Part shown: in pieces, positions 24,862 through 37,370 of the stretch
Layout: each line of letters starts with the position of its first letter
Numbering within the stretch: position 1 is the first letter of the stretch
From: Begonia masoniana
Lineage: Eukaryota; Streptophyta; Magnoliopsida; Cucurbitales; Begoniaceae
Length of the DNA: 64,000 nt
Assembly: GCA_022432975.1 (NCBI GenBank)
Contig: CM039505.1
Span: forward strand, 24,187,825 to 24,251,824
Direction of reading: 5' to 3'
Translations under genes and position numbers: made by a program
Notes under the pieces: generated by a model
The model's input: the letters and a program-made list of their open reading frames with translations, nothing else
What the model was told of the DNA's origin: nothing
Databases searched by the model: none

Positions 24862-27788
24862 TGTAACACCCGGTTTTACGGGTTTTTGAATTTTTTCGCA
24901 CGATGGCATTTTTGTAAATAATCAGAATATGTCCGTTTTGTGAATCGAGGGTTTTAATGGAACCCTTATAATTAATATGAATTTTGGGAGAATTATGATA
25001 ATTTAAGGAAATCAAACCGAAATATAATGCTTAAGTTTTCGACTTTGACCCTATAGTGATTTAATTCGTAGAAATAGTAAAATAAATCCGTTTGATGAAC
25101 GGAAGGTTTTATTAAAGCCCTAATAGTAAGTTGGAATTATTGGTGAAATAAGAAAATTTTAGAGAAATCGAACCGATAGTCGATCAATAGGATAAACGAA
25201 AAGTTGAAATGAGGGACGAGCTTGTAATTTACCAATCCAAGTCAATTAAAATGGCAAAACCCTCATTTCTTCTCCATCCCTTAACGAAAATCGCATAGCA
25301 CTCCTCCTTGGCGATTTTTCTTCTCCAACGGTGATTCTCCTCTTCTTCAACGATTCCTCCACCAATCGACCCGAGTTCTTCACGATTCCTTCTCCAAGCG
25401 GCATTCTAGGTTAGATTCTAGTGTTTTTCGGCATTAGTTTTCGATTTCTAGATCATTAAACGTTTAGAGTTTCGTTGGATTTTCATGAAAATAAGCGGGT
25501 TATGTTAGAAAAGGTTAGATATTGTTGTATTTACGATTATTAAGCGTTATTGGGAGAAATAATGGTATGTTTGGCGTTTTGGTTTGAAAAATCGGTTTTG
25601 GAGCTCTAGAAACCTCCATTAATGGAGGAATGTTAATTGTGAGCACAAGTTGCTCGACGAAATGCCCGAGAGAGAGATATATTAGAATTTTAGGAAATTT
25701 CTTTTAGTTAGGAGTTTTGTAAATTTTCCAAAAAACTTTATGTTTGAGCTCGGTTTTTAACGAAGGACGCTATGGATTGATTTAGGTGATCAAGCTCGAG
25801 ACGAGGAGCTCAGTGTGCACAGGACGCGAGGTAAGTTCTCGTGATCTACTGTGGCCGATTGGCCTACACCCTAAGTCGAAATTTGCGTTGAGGATCGTTT
25901 GGTGCATTGTTTGTTTAATTGCTTTGGTTGGGTAGTTAGGATTTAGTTATTTTATAGGTTAAGTATTATGATGTTTTGAGAGTGATTGTACAGTTTCGAT
26001 GGTATGTTCGTCACGTATGCTTTATTATTCATTGAATTGCTCATGCATCACGTCTATTAAAATGGCATGAAAATGGATTTCGCATCGTTTTTATGAAAAA
26101 GGAAATGCATGTAAAGGCAAGTAAAGTATCACAGTAAACAACCATGACATGGGTTATCGGGGATGAGGTTCAAACCTGGCGTTCCGTGGTGAGCGGGTTT
26201 TCCTCCCTTCAGATGGTGTGGGCTGTCTAACCGCTTGATGCGCCCTATCCATCTGTCGAGCGTTTCCGATAACCATAGTCTGACACGTATTGATAAATGA
26301 AATGACATGGACGGTTTTCATTGCATACATGATCATGCATATACATTTACGTAGAACTTACTGAGATTTTTATCTCATAGGTGTCTTTGTGGTGTAGGTG
26401 ACTACGAGCAAGGTGAGGATGATGTCCCTTTGCCTGACAGACCTGCAGCTTGAAGGAGGATGCTCGGGAGTGGATGGCGTAGTCAACGCGTATACGACCC
26501 GTGGGAGTATAGGTTAAGTGTTTTGGGTTGTTTTGGGTTTACACGGGTTGATGGGTGATAGAATAGAATGAAATATATAGAAAAACTTATTAGGATGCTT
26601 GGTATCTGGATGATGGGAATTTGATATATTTTGACGTATTTTGATGATTTTGATTAGTTTTCGCTACGTATAGTGAATGTTGATGAAATAGAATGATTTT
26701 GATGTTTAGAATGATTTCTGGGTGAAATAGAAATGAAGGTTGTAAATTGGATGAGTTTTGATGTTTTGAAGGTAGTTTGAGGATTTAAGTTAGAATTGAT
26801 GTTTGGTGTTGGGTTTGGATGATGTTAGGTGGAATGTTCGGTTTTAGAGTGATCCACGCGGTTGGTTTTCGTGAATTTTAGATATGTGTTCGGATACGTT
26901 TTGGGCTCCGTTTTAAGTCGGTTTTTAAAGATTTTTACGGGAGGTAGAGTTGAGGGTGTCGGGAATGTGTGAGTAAATTTTCAAGTGATTTGGAGGTATT
27001 TGGTTCGGGAAAATATGAAGAAATATGGGGAAAAGTCAAAAAAGGTCAAAATGAGCGTTTTTAGGTGTTTTTGGTAGAGAAAAACCCAAGCCGGACCGAC
27101 CGATCGGGCCCGGGGCGCGATCGGTCGCGGTCGGGGTGTTTTTGGATGAAGAAAAACCAAGCGTGCCCGATCGATCAAGCTCGGGCGCGATCGGTCGCGG
27201 CCGGGCACGCATGGGGCGCGCAGCGTGCGCGCGGGGGCGCGCTGCTTGGCGTGCTGCCGGGCGCGCGCTCGGCGCCTAGCGCGCCCCACTTGACTCCAAC
27301 ATGGATTTTTTTTTTAAATTTCGACTTTTCAAAACACGTTTTAACCCGACCTTTTACGATACTTTTTAAACGTATTTTACGAGCGATCTCCAAGTATTTT
27401 AGAGGATTTTAAGGGCCCGAAAACCGAGTCGACAAATTTCCAAAAAATGGTTTTAATCTTGTTTGGTGAATTAAACGTTGACGAACTTTATGCCCAACTT
27501 GTTAAAGCCTCTTTTGATGATTCCCGACCCTAGACGAGTGATTTTGGGTATGTTTTAAGTTAGAGCCAAAATGTCGATTGATGTGGATTAAATGCCCGAG
27601 TCTGTTCTCCAACGAACGAACGAAAGTAAATGAAGGAAAATGAACGAATGAAAAGGAAATGGAAAGGATAAAAGAAAAGAAAGAAAAAAAAAGTTAAGTG
27701 AGAACGGGCGAGGGTAACAGGTATGTATGTAGGTATGCACGCACGACACAGGTCGTGGCGGCACCGACGTGGGGTCGGGGTCGTCACA
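24862..27788 (+). mobile_element. Solo LTR (2,927 bp) with TSD AATAT
   Basis: It starts TGTAACACCCGGTTTTACGG and ends GGGGTCGGGGTCGTCACA. AATAT stands at 24857-24861 and 27789-27793. Its start resembles the solo LTR at 22029 closely, but the rest is diverged and longer. A GC-rich block at 27090-27290 has CGATCGGTCGCG palindromic words. No coding sequence is recognisable. Confidence 0.9.
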
Positions 27789-28419
27789 AATATTGCTCCA
27801 GGATGTTACGTTCATGATATTAATTTGAGGATGTGTGTTAATGCTATGCTATAAAGATAATGACTCAAGAATGTCATTTAATGCTATATTATGATGATAT
27901 CGCTTCGAGGATTTGATATTTATGATAGTGAACTGTTATGTTTGAAATAAGAATGTAAAGATGGACTGTATATATGATATATTTTTGTATGTATAACTCA
28001 TGCATCATGATTTATAAAGAATGACAGAAATCTTTTCATGCATATGATTTCATGTACAAAACACTAAAACAGAACTATAATATGCAATGGGTCGTTGTGG
28101 GCAGAGTTCAAGTTAGGCTCACCCGATGGGGGCCAAATGGTGTCTACTCCCTCACGTGATTGTCCCAACAATCAAATGATCAAACGAAACATAAGAAAGA
28201 TAAAAAGACTGAAAGACGGAATAAATGTAAATAGTTGTTGAGAGGTGAGAACCGAGTTGGTTGTCATGTACGAGGTGGACCAAATGGTGCCCTCTCTCTA
28301 GATTGTATTTCCCCCAACAATTGGACGGTTTAGTAGAAGAAAAGAAAGAATAAAGACTAAAAGGAAACAAATGTTCTTACAAACTGCATATCTTGTTCAT
28401 GACATTTATACATCTCTTA

Positions 28420-28697
28420 TTCTACATTGATTTTACTAGAGCTCCCTCTTAATATATGCAAACTCTCCACCTTAACATATGAGCTCCCCTTAATATATGC
28501 TTCACTTTGTCTTCTCTTTAATATATGCAACTTGACATATCTCCCCTTTTGTCATTGTCAAAAAAAATATTTAGATTTTAAAGAAAAATTGGCTGAGTAA
28601 CACCTGTTTTTAGACTCCCTTTTTTGCCAGAGAAAAACAAGACTTCAACATAGTAGTCCAAAAATCAGCTAGACAACACATATGATATGGTATAAAG
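28420..28697 (-). mobile_element. 3' polypurine-repeat region of a Sirevirus-like copia relic
   Basis: On the minus strand TGACAATGACAAAAGGGGAG is followed by several AAGGGGAG and AAGGTGGAG blocks spaced by AT-rich sequence. This resembles the region between ORF3 and the 3' LTR of the copia element at 55590-55896. It lies on the same strand as the ORF3-like relic at 30000-30646 and on its downstream side. The solo LTR at 28698 separates the two. Confidence 0.45.
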
Positions 28698-29875
28698 TGA
28701 CATGCCTAGGAGGCCAATCACACGTTCTCAAACAAAGGCTCTTACTTTACTTAATCTTCTTACTAATGAATTTATTTCTTTTGCAGGTATTGATCTACTT
28801 GAAGACTCCACGTGGGAGCCTAACTCAAAGGACATAGATCAACCTCTTTACATCTTGACTTAGGATGCATGGATGGACTCCACTTAAGGCCCAAAGAGAA
28901 TTTGTCTTCCCGGCCTCAACACCGTGTAACCATTTATTTACATTTTTTTTGGTAAACACTAGCCTCCTTGTATTGGCAAACATTTAGCCATTTATTTTGC
29001 ATGCATGCATTAGATTGTGTGGTTAGGGTTAGATGTATGATGGTGGCTTAGTTTTTGTTGAAAATTCATGGTTTGGTTCACATTTGGAATCACCATCACC
29101 CGAAAACCATACCAATCAAGAACCTGTTCAAAGGAGCACCAAGGAAGAAAGATTTGGTTCATGAAAGGACACCATGAAGTGCACACAAGGATGGATGACA
29201 TGGCATAGCATCCCTTGAGCAAGGAAGGGCGCGGGTGGCATCTCCACCGTTGGATGGCGCGCGAGGATGGAGCATCTAAGCCGTGGATCTCCTTCTTCAT
29301 CAATGGTCCATATTTCTCCATTCTTTTCTAATTCCAAACCCTAGCTAGCCACCTTAGATTTCTATTTAAGCATAGCTATTGGGGTTTGTAAAGAACTTTT
29401 TCCAAAATCAATACAAACTCTCTTTTCTTCCAACCAAGTGTTTGGATTTACCAATAGATAAGTTACGGTTCTTTGAATCCGTGAGGAGTGTGCCTCCATT
29501 GTTTCTCAAGTTCAAGGTTTCTTAGTGAACTCTTATCTTTCCCTCCCTCTCCCTTTGAGAGTCTAAAAGGTTTGAGGAAGAAAATCGGTCCCCAAAAGTG
29601 GTTGTCTTTCTAAAGGAAGACATGCACCCGTGAGCATAACATAAGATATCTCTCAGGTTCGCTTAGGGTTTCATCTCCATACTTTCCATTTATCATTTCA
29701 AGTTTCATCCATTTTTCATTCAAACACATTCACCACTCATTAGACTCCATTCTCAGTTCATTCATCATAACCTTCACTCATTGTTTGTGCATTTTTTCAT
29801 TGACTCATTATCACCTGAGCACAACTTGATATTTGTGGGTTTAACATGGTTGGTTTTCAGGCCAGCACCGTGTCA
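28698..29875 (+). mobile_element. Solo LTR of the pol-in-LTR gypsy family (1,178 bp), TSD TAAAG
   Basis: It starts TGACATGCCTAGGAGGCC and ends CAGCACCGTGTCA. TAAAG stands at 28693-28697 and 29876-29880. The first 160 bp still encode the pol C-terminus (PITRSQTK-like, then STWEPNSKDIDQPLYILT) and end in TAG. A TATA-like TATTTAAG lies near 29361, followed by leader-like sequence. No internal region is present. Confidence 0.85.
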
Positions 29876-29999
29876 TAAAGAGAGCCACAGATATCCAAAG
29901 AATACAAACAACCAAGAGAAACATGTCAAGAAAATCAACAATATTATAAACATTAAAAACAATAATTATCCAAATTACAACCAAAATATCTTGTAGAAG

Positions 30000-30646
30000 T
30001 TAAAAAACTAAAGTTCTACGAGTTTATAAACAAAAAACTAAGCATCGGAAGGAGGAATGTCAATAGAAAGATCAGCAGAGGAAGAAGGCGCATCAGTGAA
30101 AGTGTTAGTCTAGTAAGAATTAGAGAATCCTTGAACCAATGATTAATCATATTAAAGCGCGATGACACTTAGCTTGAAAGTCGACAAACAGTGTAGACAA
30201 GCTAGAGAGACACACAGTCATGTGATCAATATTTTCCTCAAGTCTTGAGAGACCACCTCTAGGATAATCTGAGTGAGGAGGAGATTGAGGAGGAGGAATA
30301 TCAGTCATCTCGCACTCAACGGTGCAGGTTGAGTCTCAGAGGGTCAGGCAGAGTAAGAGACTTGAGATACAACTTTGAAGCACCAAACACCATGGCCATC
30401 ACTAGCAATCCCCATCCTAGCTAGAGTGTGAATGGTTGATGCAACACCCAAAAGAAAGGAATCCTTTTTGGTGTATTCGCGGACTTTCGGCTCTTACCAA
30501 ATTAGTCTGTGCGCGTGATCTCTTGAAAGGGATGACTTGGCTTATAATTTGTGTAACACCTTTAGACCGTGAGCTATTCACAAGGAGAGAGGGAAGACCT
30601 CCAAGATTTGTGTCTCAATCGTTGTAAGACTGGCTGCAAAGAAGGA
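30000..30646 (-). pseudogene. Degenerate ORF3-like relic (PF20167-like C-terminal part)
   Basis: On the minus strand near 30450-30385 the frame reads STIHTLARMGIASDGHGVW. This aligns with the segment TTSSLARMGIVLNATGEW of the ORF at 43356-44456 and with the YSTLNRMGF segment of the copia ORF3. Downstream lie short acidic and proline-containing stretches and stops. The 5' part is interrupted by the solo LTR at 30647-33149. The assignment rests on a short similarity read by eye. Confidence 0.45.
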
Positions 30647-33149
30647 TGTAACGTCCCTTATTACTATCATTTAAATTCTCGTGAAAATTTTTCATTTTAA
30701 AACATTATGTAATTTCGAATTCAAAGACTAAATCGAATCTATTTTATTGGAATTGTTTTGAAAATCATTTAGAGAAAATTCATTAAAACAGAGAACAATT
30801 GGCCGAGGGCAGAAAGGGCATATTGCCCAAAAATATGTAGCCGATCGATCGGCCATTTCAGCCGATCGATCGACTGTGGCGTTTATACGCCAGGCGATCG
30901 AACGCCTGATCGATTGCCCTCTAGCGATCACACATAAGCCGATCGATCGCCCCTGCAAACGATCGATCAGCACACGCTCTTGAAAATCCAGAGCGTTGCC
31001 ACAGTTTACTGCCGATCGATCGGCAACGCCTCTGGATTTTGAAATCCAGAGAGCCTGCCTTTCTCCCTTTTTCTTCTTTGCTCCTCATTTCCTGCACATC
31101 ACGCACACACACACTTAACAATTCTTCCTCCTTCACCATTTCTATCATCTACCATTCCCTTTCATCAACCCACTTCTAAACACCATTCCTAACAAACACA
31201 TCATCATAAAATCACGAAACACTACTTAAAACGTACACTAGGACAAAATCAAAACGAGACAAAAATCACGAAATCCAACTGCGTGGATAACTCTAAAACT
31301 CGAGCATATCCGTGATTCAACCTAAAATAACTCCAAACAATTCCAGTATAATCCGAATTAAAAACTTAGCAAAACAATTTCATTAAACGAATTCACCAAA
31401 ACATCAAAACACATACGTTTTCTAACCTATCACCCATCAGCCCAATTAATTTCTCCTATACAATTATAGACCACCTCTATCTATTATATTCCCAAAACAC
31501 TTACATACATTCCCACAGGTCAAAATGAGCATCGACTGCCCAGCGCATTCCCATGGGCATTCTTCTTCAACCTGCTCATGCATCGGGTGGAGAAATGTCA
31601 TCCTCACCTGTATCGAATTCACCTACACCATAGATATAAACTATGAGTTAAAGGCTCAGTAAATCTACGTAAATGCAAATGCATGCTATGCGTGCGGGGT
31701 TCATAAAATCATGCATTCCTTTTTCATTGTTTAGTTACATAACGGAAGGTGTCACCGGGGATTGACTCTCACCAGATGGAGAGGGCACATCTCACAGTTA
31801 GATAGCCCTTTCCATCTACCGGGAGAAAACATGCTCTTCCTCTCAGGACAGCCATGTCTGAACCCCACTCCGCGTGACCGGGATTATATGCATTCATATC
31901 TTTCATTAGTCGTTTCTTTTCATGAAAACACATGCGGAAGTTCATTTTTTGTACTAATTTGAAAACGTGATGCATGAACATGAATTATGCAATGAAAGTA
32001 AAGGAAGCATAAACAATACATAGAACCTAATGAAAAATGTACTAACACAACGACTATCCTAGACTACCCATCCAACCTACACTAAACGATAATTCACCAA
32101 ATATCCTCGAACAATAACTCTCTTATGGTGTAGGCCGGATTGGCCAAACGAGTCACGAAGACTTACCTGACGTCCTTAGCAAACGGATCGTCTCGTTTTG
32201 AGCTTCGTCACCTAAAACAATTCATAGAAATTATCATTAAAATCGGACCTAGAACATCGAATCTGGAAAACTAGCGAAACTCCTAGCTAAAGGAATTTCT
32301 TAAAACTCTATTTTAACTCTTTGATGCATTTTATTGAACAATTCGCGCTTGACATATCTAAACCTCCATTAATGGAGTTTTCAAAAACTCCAATAACCAA
32401 AAACTCCAACAATCAACAATAAATCGACTATCTACGTCCAATAACCACAAATACTTCCATTAGAGTCGTAAATAGGGTGAACCCAACGATTTTAACCTAA
32501 TCCAACGATTTCACAAAAACCCTAACGAAATCCTAACCGTTTAAAACCTTAAAAATCGGAAACTAACCATCGAAAAGTATAGAATCTCACCTAGGGCTAT
32601 GATTTAGGAAGAAAACGAGAAAGAACTTGATCGATCAAAGGAGCGGGTCGTTGAACCGTGAAGGAACCGTCGAGGGAGGAGGAAGAATCGCCTAAGGAGA
32701 ACTTCTCCTTTTCATTCTGCAGAATCAACCACGATGAAGGGGAGAGGATTATTTAAAACATTAAAATTTGACTTGTTAAATTACTCATTTGCCCTTTTTA
32801 ACTTAATATTCAACTATCTCGTTATTTAGTCCACCGATTCAGCTTCTCCAAATTTTCTTATTTCACCAAAAATTCCGATTTATTACTAAATCTCTAATAA
32901 AACTTTCCGTTTACAAAACGGATGTAGTTTACTATTTTTACTAAAATACCCTTTATATTCTGAAAATATCGAAACCTCATAAAATCGGTGTTACATCTCC
33001 AAAAACTCCCTTATTCCTCCAGATACTCTAATTTACGTAATAAGGTTCCAATAAAACTTTTCTTTTGCAAAACGGGTCTAGTTGAATATATTTACCAAAA
33101 TGCCACTATATAGCGGAAATTCTAAAATCCAGTAAAATCGGATGTTACA
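30647..33149 (-). mobile_element. Solo LTR (2,503 bp, minus strand) with TSD AAGGA
   Basis: Read on the minus strand it starts TGTAACATCCGATTTTAC and ends AAGGGACGTTACA. AAGGA stands at 30642-30646 and 33150-33154. It shares landmarks with the other LTRs, such as GGTGTCACCG near 31748 and GGCCTACAC-type sequence. A cluster of GCCGATCGATCGGC words lies at 30840-31025. The ORFs inside have no domain. Confidence 0.9.
30840..31025. repeat. Cluster of GCCGATCGATCGGC palindromic motifs
   Basis: Eight or so complete or degenerate copies, including GCCGATCGATCGGC at about 30840 and 31012 and AACGATCGATCAGC near 30959. It is equivalent to the cluster at 23880-24080, in an LTR of opposite orientation. 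Confidence 0.85.
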
Positions 33150-33154
33150 AAGGA

Positions 33155-33951
33155 AAAGTCTCAAGATGGTCTGAATAGGCACTATGGAAGTACCTATTAA
33201 CTTTGATGTCTACTCTTGGCTTCAAGTAGCTCTCCAACTTAGATTTTGTGGTAGTTTGTTATCCTTTTGCTGAAGATCCACCACTTTTACAAGCAATGGG
33301 AAGAGAACAATAATAAGAGCACTTGATTCAAACTAACAACAAATCAAGGGCAATAAAGCACACAATCTCTCACGGCAATACCGAAAAGTAAAGTGATGAT
33401 GAAAGGATTTTTCAATCAACTTTGTATTTTCATAATTGGGTTTCATAAACTGGCTACCAAGTAACCTAAGAGGAGTATATAAACCTCCTTCAAGAAACCT
33501 TAGGTCCCTAAGCAACCAATGGATACCATGCAAATGTCACTAATGCAAAATCAATGCAAGAAGTATGCAATTCTTGGGCAACAAGGCAAGACCAAGAATT
33601 GCATGTACAAAAGAGCCTGATAAGTAAAAAAGGGCCATACACAAGCTAATAACATAGGTCCAATTACAAACCAAATAAATGAAAGACAATTAGCCAATAC
33701 ATTAGGTCGAGATAGTGAGCCTAATGCTCGGTGGCCGCGGTGCACTTCCTTAAGGGGTTATGGCGCGCTCTTCACCTTTAATCTCCTCATTAGGCCTCCA
33801 TTTGATCACATGAGTGGGGCCTTCTTCGTCACTTGCTAATGGCATGTTCTCCAAAGCCTCATGGAAGTCTTCACCTGCAAAATAAAGAGAACTATACATA
33901 TTAGACAGGTGCCTTGCCCGCGACCTTGTGATAGCACCTAGAGGTGTATCA
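33155..33951 (-). mobile_element. 3' LTR of a minus-strand gypsy element
   Basis: On the minus strand the purine tract CGAGGAGGA is followed by TGATACACCTCTAGGTGC (from 33951). The pol C-terminus is still coded inside the LTR (FAGEDFHEALENM, then HVIKWRPNEE). A TATA-like TATATAC lies near 33480 with leader-like sequence after it. The far end reaches or nears the solo LTR at 33149 and was not resolved. Its first 330 bp are duplicated at 34917-35245. Confidence 0.65.
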
Positions 33952-33965
33952 TCCTCCTCGAGTTG

Positions 33966-34379
33966 TTAAGGATTTGTCCTCAAATCTACATTGATCTCAT
34001 CCTCATCTCCATCTTCAATGCCAAGATATGGTGAGAGATCTTGGACATTAAAGTTAGCTGAAATGCCATACTCTCCTGGAAGCTCAAGCTTCTTTGCATT
34101 ATCATTAACCTTCTCAAGAATCTTAAAAGGACCATCGACCCATGACATAAGCTTGGATTTTTGTTATTTGGGAAATCTCTCATTTCTCAAATGCAACCAT
34201 ACGAGGTCACCTTCTTTGAATATAACATGCTTTCTTCCCTTGTTGGCAGCCGTAGCATAGGCCTCATTCTTCTTTTGGATAACCTTTGTAACCGCTTCAT
34301 GCATGGCCTTGACCTCCTCGGCCTTCTTTGCTCCGTCAAAGTTAAGAAACTCCTTTTGTGGTAAGGGAATAAGATCCAT
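33966..34379 (-). pseudogene. Ty3/gypsy integrase C-terminal fragment
   Basis: Minus-strand reading begins at MDLIPLPQKEFLNFDGAKK (34379) and continues to LVWLHLRNERFP. After a frame change near 34165 it runs on through VDGPFKILEKVNDNA and YGISANFNVQDLSPYLG. It matches the integrase C-terminal part of element 1 (9210-9600) at many positions and leads straight into the LTR at 33951. Everything upstream of this is lost. A plus-strand LTR head starts at 34395, head to head. Confidence 0.8.
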
Positions 34380-34394
34380 AGGAGTTATCGGATT

Positions 34395-34620
34395 TGATGT
34401 GCCTCAAGGAACAATCACACGCTCCCGAGCTAAAAAGCTAAACCTATATGTTCGTTGTATAAGTGACATATTCAATGGCAAATTGGAGCTAACACCTAGC
34501 ATGCAAGATAAGGGGAGACCATTCCATGCATTAAAGTGGGAGCAAGCCACGGTTACACCAAGTATTGAAGAGAGAATTTGTATTCATTTTAAACAAATTA
34601 TGTAACCTATCTTAGTTTTT
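34395..34620 (+). mobile_element. LTR head of the pol-in-LTR gypsy family, plus strand
   Basis: It starts TGATGTGCCTCAAGGAAC and encodes TITRSRAKKLNLYVRC, ending TAA/TAG-rich after about 34605. Only the LTR start is present. It is joined head to head with the minus-strand pol fragment ending at 34379. Confidence 0.65.
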
Positions 34621-34697
34621 AATTTTATCATGGCTGCATGTAAGAGAATGAATGAAATTGGAAAAGAAGCATGCAGCTAGGGTTCCTTTGGCCGAGG

Positions 34698-34846
34698 GAT
34701 CCTTATCTTCCCTATTTTTATACTAATTAGGTTTAGGATCCTTATCTTCCTTATTTTTATGCTAATTAGGTTTAGGAGTCTTATCTTCCCTATTTTTATA
34801 CTAATTAGGTTTAGAAGCCTTATCCTCCCTATTTTTATGCTAATTA
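34698..34846. repeat. 39-bp tandem repeat (3.8 copies)
   Basis: Units begin GATCCTTATCTTCCCTATTT at 34698, 34737, 34776 and 34815 and share ATACTAATTAGGTTTAG. They differ at only a few positions. No coding role is visible. Confidence 0.9.
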
Positions 34847-34916
34847 CCTTTAACTTAATTATATGTTAAGAGATACATTATTTAACCTGTCAAAGACATT
34901 ATTTAACCTCAGGAAA

Positions 34917-35245
34917 CAAGGCAATGTCGAGAATTGCATGTACAAAAGGGCCTAATAAGTAAAAAGGGGTCATACACAAGCTAATAACATAGGTCCAATT
35001 ACAAACCAAATAAATAAAAGACAATTAACCGCTACATTAGGCTGAGATAGTGAGTCGAATGCTCGGTGGCCGCGGTGCGCTTCCGTAAGGGGCCGTGGCG
35101 TGCTCTTCGCCTTCAATCTCCTCATTAGGCATCCATTTGATCACATGAGTGGACCTTCTTTGTCACTTGCTAATGAAATGTTCTCCAAAGGCTCATGGAA
35201 GTCTTCACCTACAAAATAAGAGAACTAAACATGTTAGAGAGGCGC
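34917..35245 (-). repeat. Duplicate of LTR head (copy of 33585-33920)
   Basis: About 320 bp match the minus-strand LTR head with scattered changes, including the shared CTCGGTGGCCGCGGTGC. It lacks the first bases and any attached pol. Its left end abuts a plus-strand LTR head at 35246, so two LTR heads face away from each other. Confidence 0.8.
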
Positions 35246-35400
35246 TGATATGCCTTGGAGGCCTACAAACCAAGATACGCCAATTAACCAATCTTCATCT
35301 AACAAGTTTGTTAGTCTTGCAGGTAAAGACCTTTTTGATAACTTGGAGTGGGAGTCAAATTCTCAAGACAAAGAAAAACCTATGCATGTCCTGTCTTAGA
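35246..35400 (+). mobile_element. Short LTR head fragment
   Basis: It starts TGATATGCCTTGGAGGCC and codes a pol tail like that of the 28698 LTR (GKDLFDNLEWESNSQDK), ending in TAG near 35398. It is cut off just before the next LTR. Confidence 0.65.
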
Positions 35401-35412
35401 AGACACTTCCGG

Positions 35413-36693
35413 TGACATGCCAAGGAGATCCATTACAAGATCGCAGACTAAGGCCCATAATTTACTTAACCTTTTTACCAATGAGTTTGCTTTTCTTGCA
35501 GGAATGGTTCCTATTGTTGACATCACTTGGGAGCCCAATTCAGAAGATATGGATCAGCCCATGTACCTCATCGCGTGGACTACACAAATGAACTATTTAT
35601 ATTGCATCATGCATTAAATTGAATGGTTAGGATTAGATGTATAATACTGGATGATGGGTTGAAGACCTAGCCAACAAAGAAGAAAAGCTTTTCAACAAGT
35701 GTGGATCTTCTACTTCAACAAATTGGACCTAAATGAAGACTTTGCATAAAGGAGAGCCCAAATTTAAGGTATAGAATTTGCAGGTACATTTGGTAGTGGC
35801 CACAAGGATCAAAGAGTTGGCAAAATTTCAACCATTGATCAAGGTATGGCTCGGATGCATCATGGGGCATCGGATCTAGCGCGCGGGCTGCATCGCTAGC
35901 GCGCACGAATCGGCATTGCTTGTCGTTATATGGGCGCGCGCGGCTTCAGCATCATCAGGCGAGGAGTTGCATCGGGCCGTCGATCTGGTGCACGTACAGG
36001 CAGCATCACGGTCCTTGGTTGAGGTGCGCATGGATTGGCATTCAGCACCGTTGATCGGCACGCGCTCGGCAGTAGCTTGTCCGTCGGATAGGCGCGCATG
36101 GATCACCATTTTTGGACCGCCGATTACTTCTCATCCAAGGGCTCCAATTCTCTCTTCCAATTGCCAAACCTCAATCATCCACCCTAGTATTTTCTATTTA
36201 AGTCATTGCATTGGTGATTGTAGAAACTTTTTGGCCATTTTAATGAAATCTCTATTTCCCTAACCGAAGTGTTAGAAGACCTACGAGTTTTCTCGATTTT
36301 CTAATCGAGTGGAGTAGCCCTCCATTGTTTCCCTAGCTATCGGGTTGCTAGGTGAACTCTTACCTTTCCCTCACCTCTCTCTTTGAGAGTCTAAAAGGTT
36401 AGAGAACGGAAACCTAGGCCTAATGTTGTTTTCCTACGGAAAAACATGCACCCGTGAGCAAACATCGGATAGCTCTCGGGTCTGCCAAGGGTATCATCAT
36501 TTCATTTACCATTTTATGCATTTATCTTCTCTTCCTCTTCGGCCATACATCTCTCACGTTTCACTTTTTATTCTTGTTGCAATTTCTTCTCCATTCTTCA
36601 TATATTGTCCTCGGTTTTAGCACATTTCACTAGCACCCGAGCACTTGGTTATTTTTGTTTTAGCACGGTTCTTTTTCTAGGGCCACCGTGTCA
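35413..36693 (+). mobile_element. Gypsy LTR (pol-in-LTR family), about 1,281 bp
   Basis: It starts TGACATGCCAAGGAGATCC and ends GGCCACCGTGTCA, as in the 28698-29875 LTR. It encodes the pol tail (PRRSITRSQTKAHN, then DITWEPNSEDMDQPMYL). Relative to that LTR it lacks about 190 bp after the tail and has extra GC-rich sequence near 35880-36110. A TATA-like TATTTAAG lies near 36194. The flanks (TCCGG and TCTAG) do not match, so no duplication is claimed. Confidence 0.7.
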
Positions 36694-36709
36694 TCTAGCA
36701 TCATCTAGA

Positions 36710-37370
36710 GTTGAAGAGGGAATTTGTCTTCCTGAAGACAAATTCGTCTAATCAAGCATTTTTTTTTTCTTTTTGAGGCAAACATTAGCCCTTTTATATT
36801 TATTTTGTGGTAAACATTATCCTTGTACTATTTGGTATGCATGTTTAGTTAATCTTTAGGTTGGATTGAGTGATCGAAGAGTGGTGAGCACGGGTGGAGG
36901 CTTGGTCGAGCATCGTGGCATGCAGGTTGGTGGGCACAGATGGTGACCTGGATTGGGGCGCATGAAGACACTTAGGCGCTCACGACGGGTTGTCAGAGTA
37001 ATGGCACGCACTGATACGAAACTAATTTTGCTCACGCACGTGGCCGGGACGCCGATGCCAACGGCTACTCCAACGGATAGCTAATGGCTAGTCAACATCC
37101 AACGGCTATTCTTTCTCCGTTTTTCTTCAGAAGTCTTAGATCTTCAGAAGCTATAAAATTGTGTTTTGCGGCATTGTAAAGGACTTTTTTTATGAATGGA
37201 AAATTAGTGAAGTTTATCTTCCAAAATCGAAGTGTTCTTCGAATTTCTCACGGTTTCTTCTCGATGCGTCATATCCAAGCTGGGTTCCGTTCATTGTCTG
37301 CCAAATTTCAGTTTACTTGGTAGCTCTTATTCAACATCCTCTTCTCCGACCTTTCTAGGTTGGAAATACA
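36710..37370 (+). mobile_element. Partial gypsy LTR, same family
   Basis: GGGAATTTGTCTTCCTGAAG near 36718 and GGTAAACATT near 36808 are shared with the interior of the LTR at 28698, and leader-like sequence continues to about 37370. The head and end are missing. Confidence 0.5.

Noticed and set aside
30436..30627. 63-aa plus-strand ORF
   Set aside because: It is the antisense of the ORF3-like relic and has no domain of its own.
35413..36693. A solo LTR with its own target duplication
   Set aside because: TG and CA ends fit, but flanks TCCGG and TCTAG differ, so it is recorded only as an LTR copy.
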